Part shown: piece after piece, positions 63,924 to 64,000 of the stretch | Layout of the letters: every line of letters begins with the position of its first letter | How positions within the stretch are numbered: position 1 is the first letter of the stretch | Source of the DNA: Noviherbaspirillum sp. Root189 | GTDB taxonomy: Bacteria; Pseudomonadota; Gammaproteobacteria; Burkholderiales; Burkholderiaceae_D | Direction: 5' to 3' | NCBI RefSeq assembly: GCF_001428545.1 | Contig: NZ_LMHZ01000005.1 | Span: 1,510-65,509, forward strand | Length of the DNA: 64,000 bases | Translations under genes and position numbers: made by a program | Notes under the pieces: model-generated | Seen by the model: the letters and a program-made list of their open reading frames with translations, nothing else | Told to the model about the DNA's origin: nothing | The model's database searches: none

Positions 63924-64000
63924 CAAAAATTTCTCGTCAGGCGTATGCCGAAATGTTCGGGCCAACCGTGGGTGACCGGGTAAGGCTCGCCGATACCGAA
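63920..64000 (+). CDS. ureC: urease alpha subunit UreC, N-terminal part
   Basis: First 27 residues only ([20 protein letters not shown] and on); the gene runs off the window. This N-terminus is diagnostic of the catalytic nickel subunit. ATG at 63920 overlaps the ureB stop. The nickel-binding residues lie outside the window. Confidence 0.95.
   Translation, partial: MTKISRQAYAEMFGPTVGDRVRLADTE

Overview
The window looks like ordinary chromosomal DNA of a betaproteobacterium, most likely from the Oxalobacteraceae (Herminiimonas, Herbaspirillum or Collimonas type). This is inferred from protein style and gene order: a urtABCDE-ureDABC urea block, an sbp-ssuEADCBF sulfonate block, a granule phasin and a Burkholderiales-like DnaE. 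No rRNA, tRNA, CRISPR array, prophage or intact insertion sequence was found. About 57 protein genes can be supported.

Layout. 1-6660 is a signalling patch: a MEDS-PAS hybrid histidine kinase, a PAS-PAS hybrid kinase, two single-domain response regulators, a decayed receiver remnant and a scrap of a tyrosine integrase. 6707-14405 is devoted to sulfur: an exported His-rich protein, an ETHE1-type persulfide dioxygenase, and the leftward block sbp-ssuE-ssuA-ssuD-ssuC-ssuB-ssuF for sulfate binding and alkanesulfonate uptake and desulfonation. 14406-20191 holds small genes, a MITE-like repeat, a GNAT acetyltransferase, two alpha/beta hydrolases, a ribbon-helix-helix regulator with its own operator, a DoxX protein and an FMN reductase. 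20231-28369 carries an ABC exporter, an aldo/keto reductase, dnaE and trhO.

28479-34720 is a complete type I secretion system (ABC, HlyD and TolC proteins) divergent from a DUF4214 protein that is its likely cargo; a near-perfect CRP-type palindrome lies between them. 34920-38453 is a nitrate/sulfonate/taurine-type ABC importer with an extra family 3 binding protein. dgkA and an IclR regulator follow.

40207-48678 is a phosphorelay locus: a degenerate CheR-like protein, a giant hybrid kinase built on about eleven 92-residue HAMP units, and a receiver-histidine kinase fusion. The HAMP array is broken in this sequence by a 97-bp tandem duplication and a 19-bp loss whose frame effects cancel; it also has an 84-bp in-frame duplication and a patch of unrelated DNA. 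Genuine repeat instability and misassembly both fit.

48935-53418 holds a PBP7-type endopeptidase, an operon of histone-deacetylase-like enzyme, EamA transporter and thioesterase, and a phasin. 53510-56399 is a divergent ferric iron ABC pair sharing a Fur-box-like site. 56699-64000 is the urea block: the UrtABCDE importer feeds urea to the urease encoded by ureDAB and the start of ureC, which runs off the window.

Most of the window is well-known biology. The parts most worth a second look are the HAMP-array kinase, the secretion locus with its putative cargo, and the 122-bp inverted-repeat element that supplies a stop codon to a host gene.
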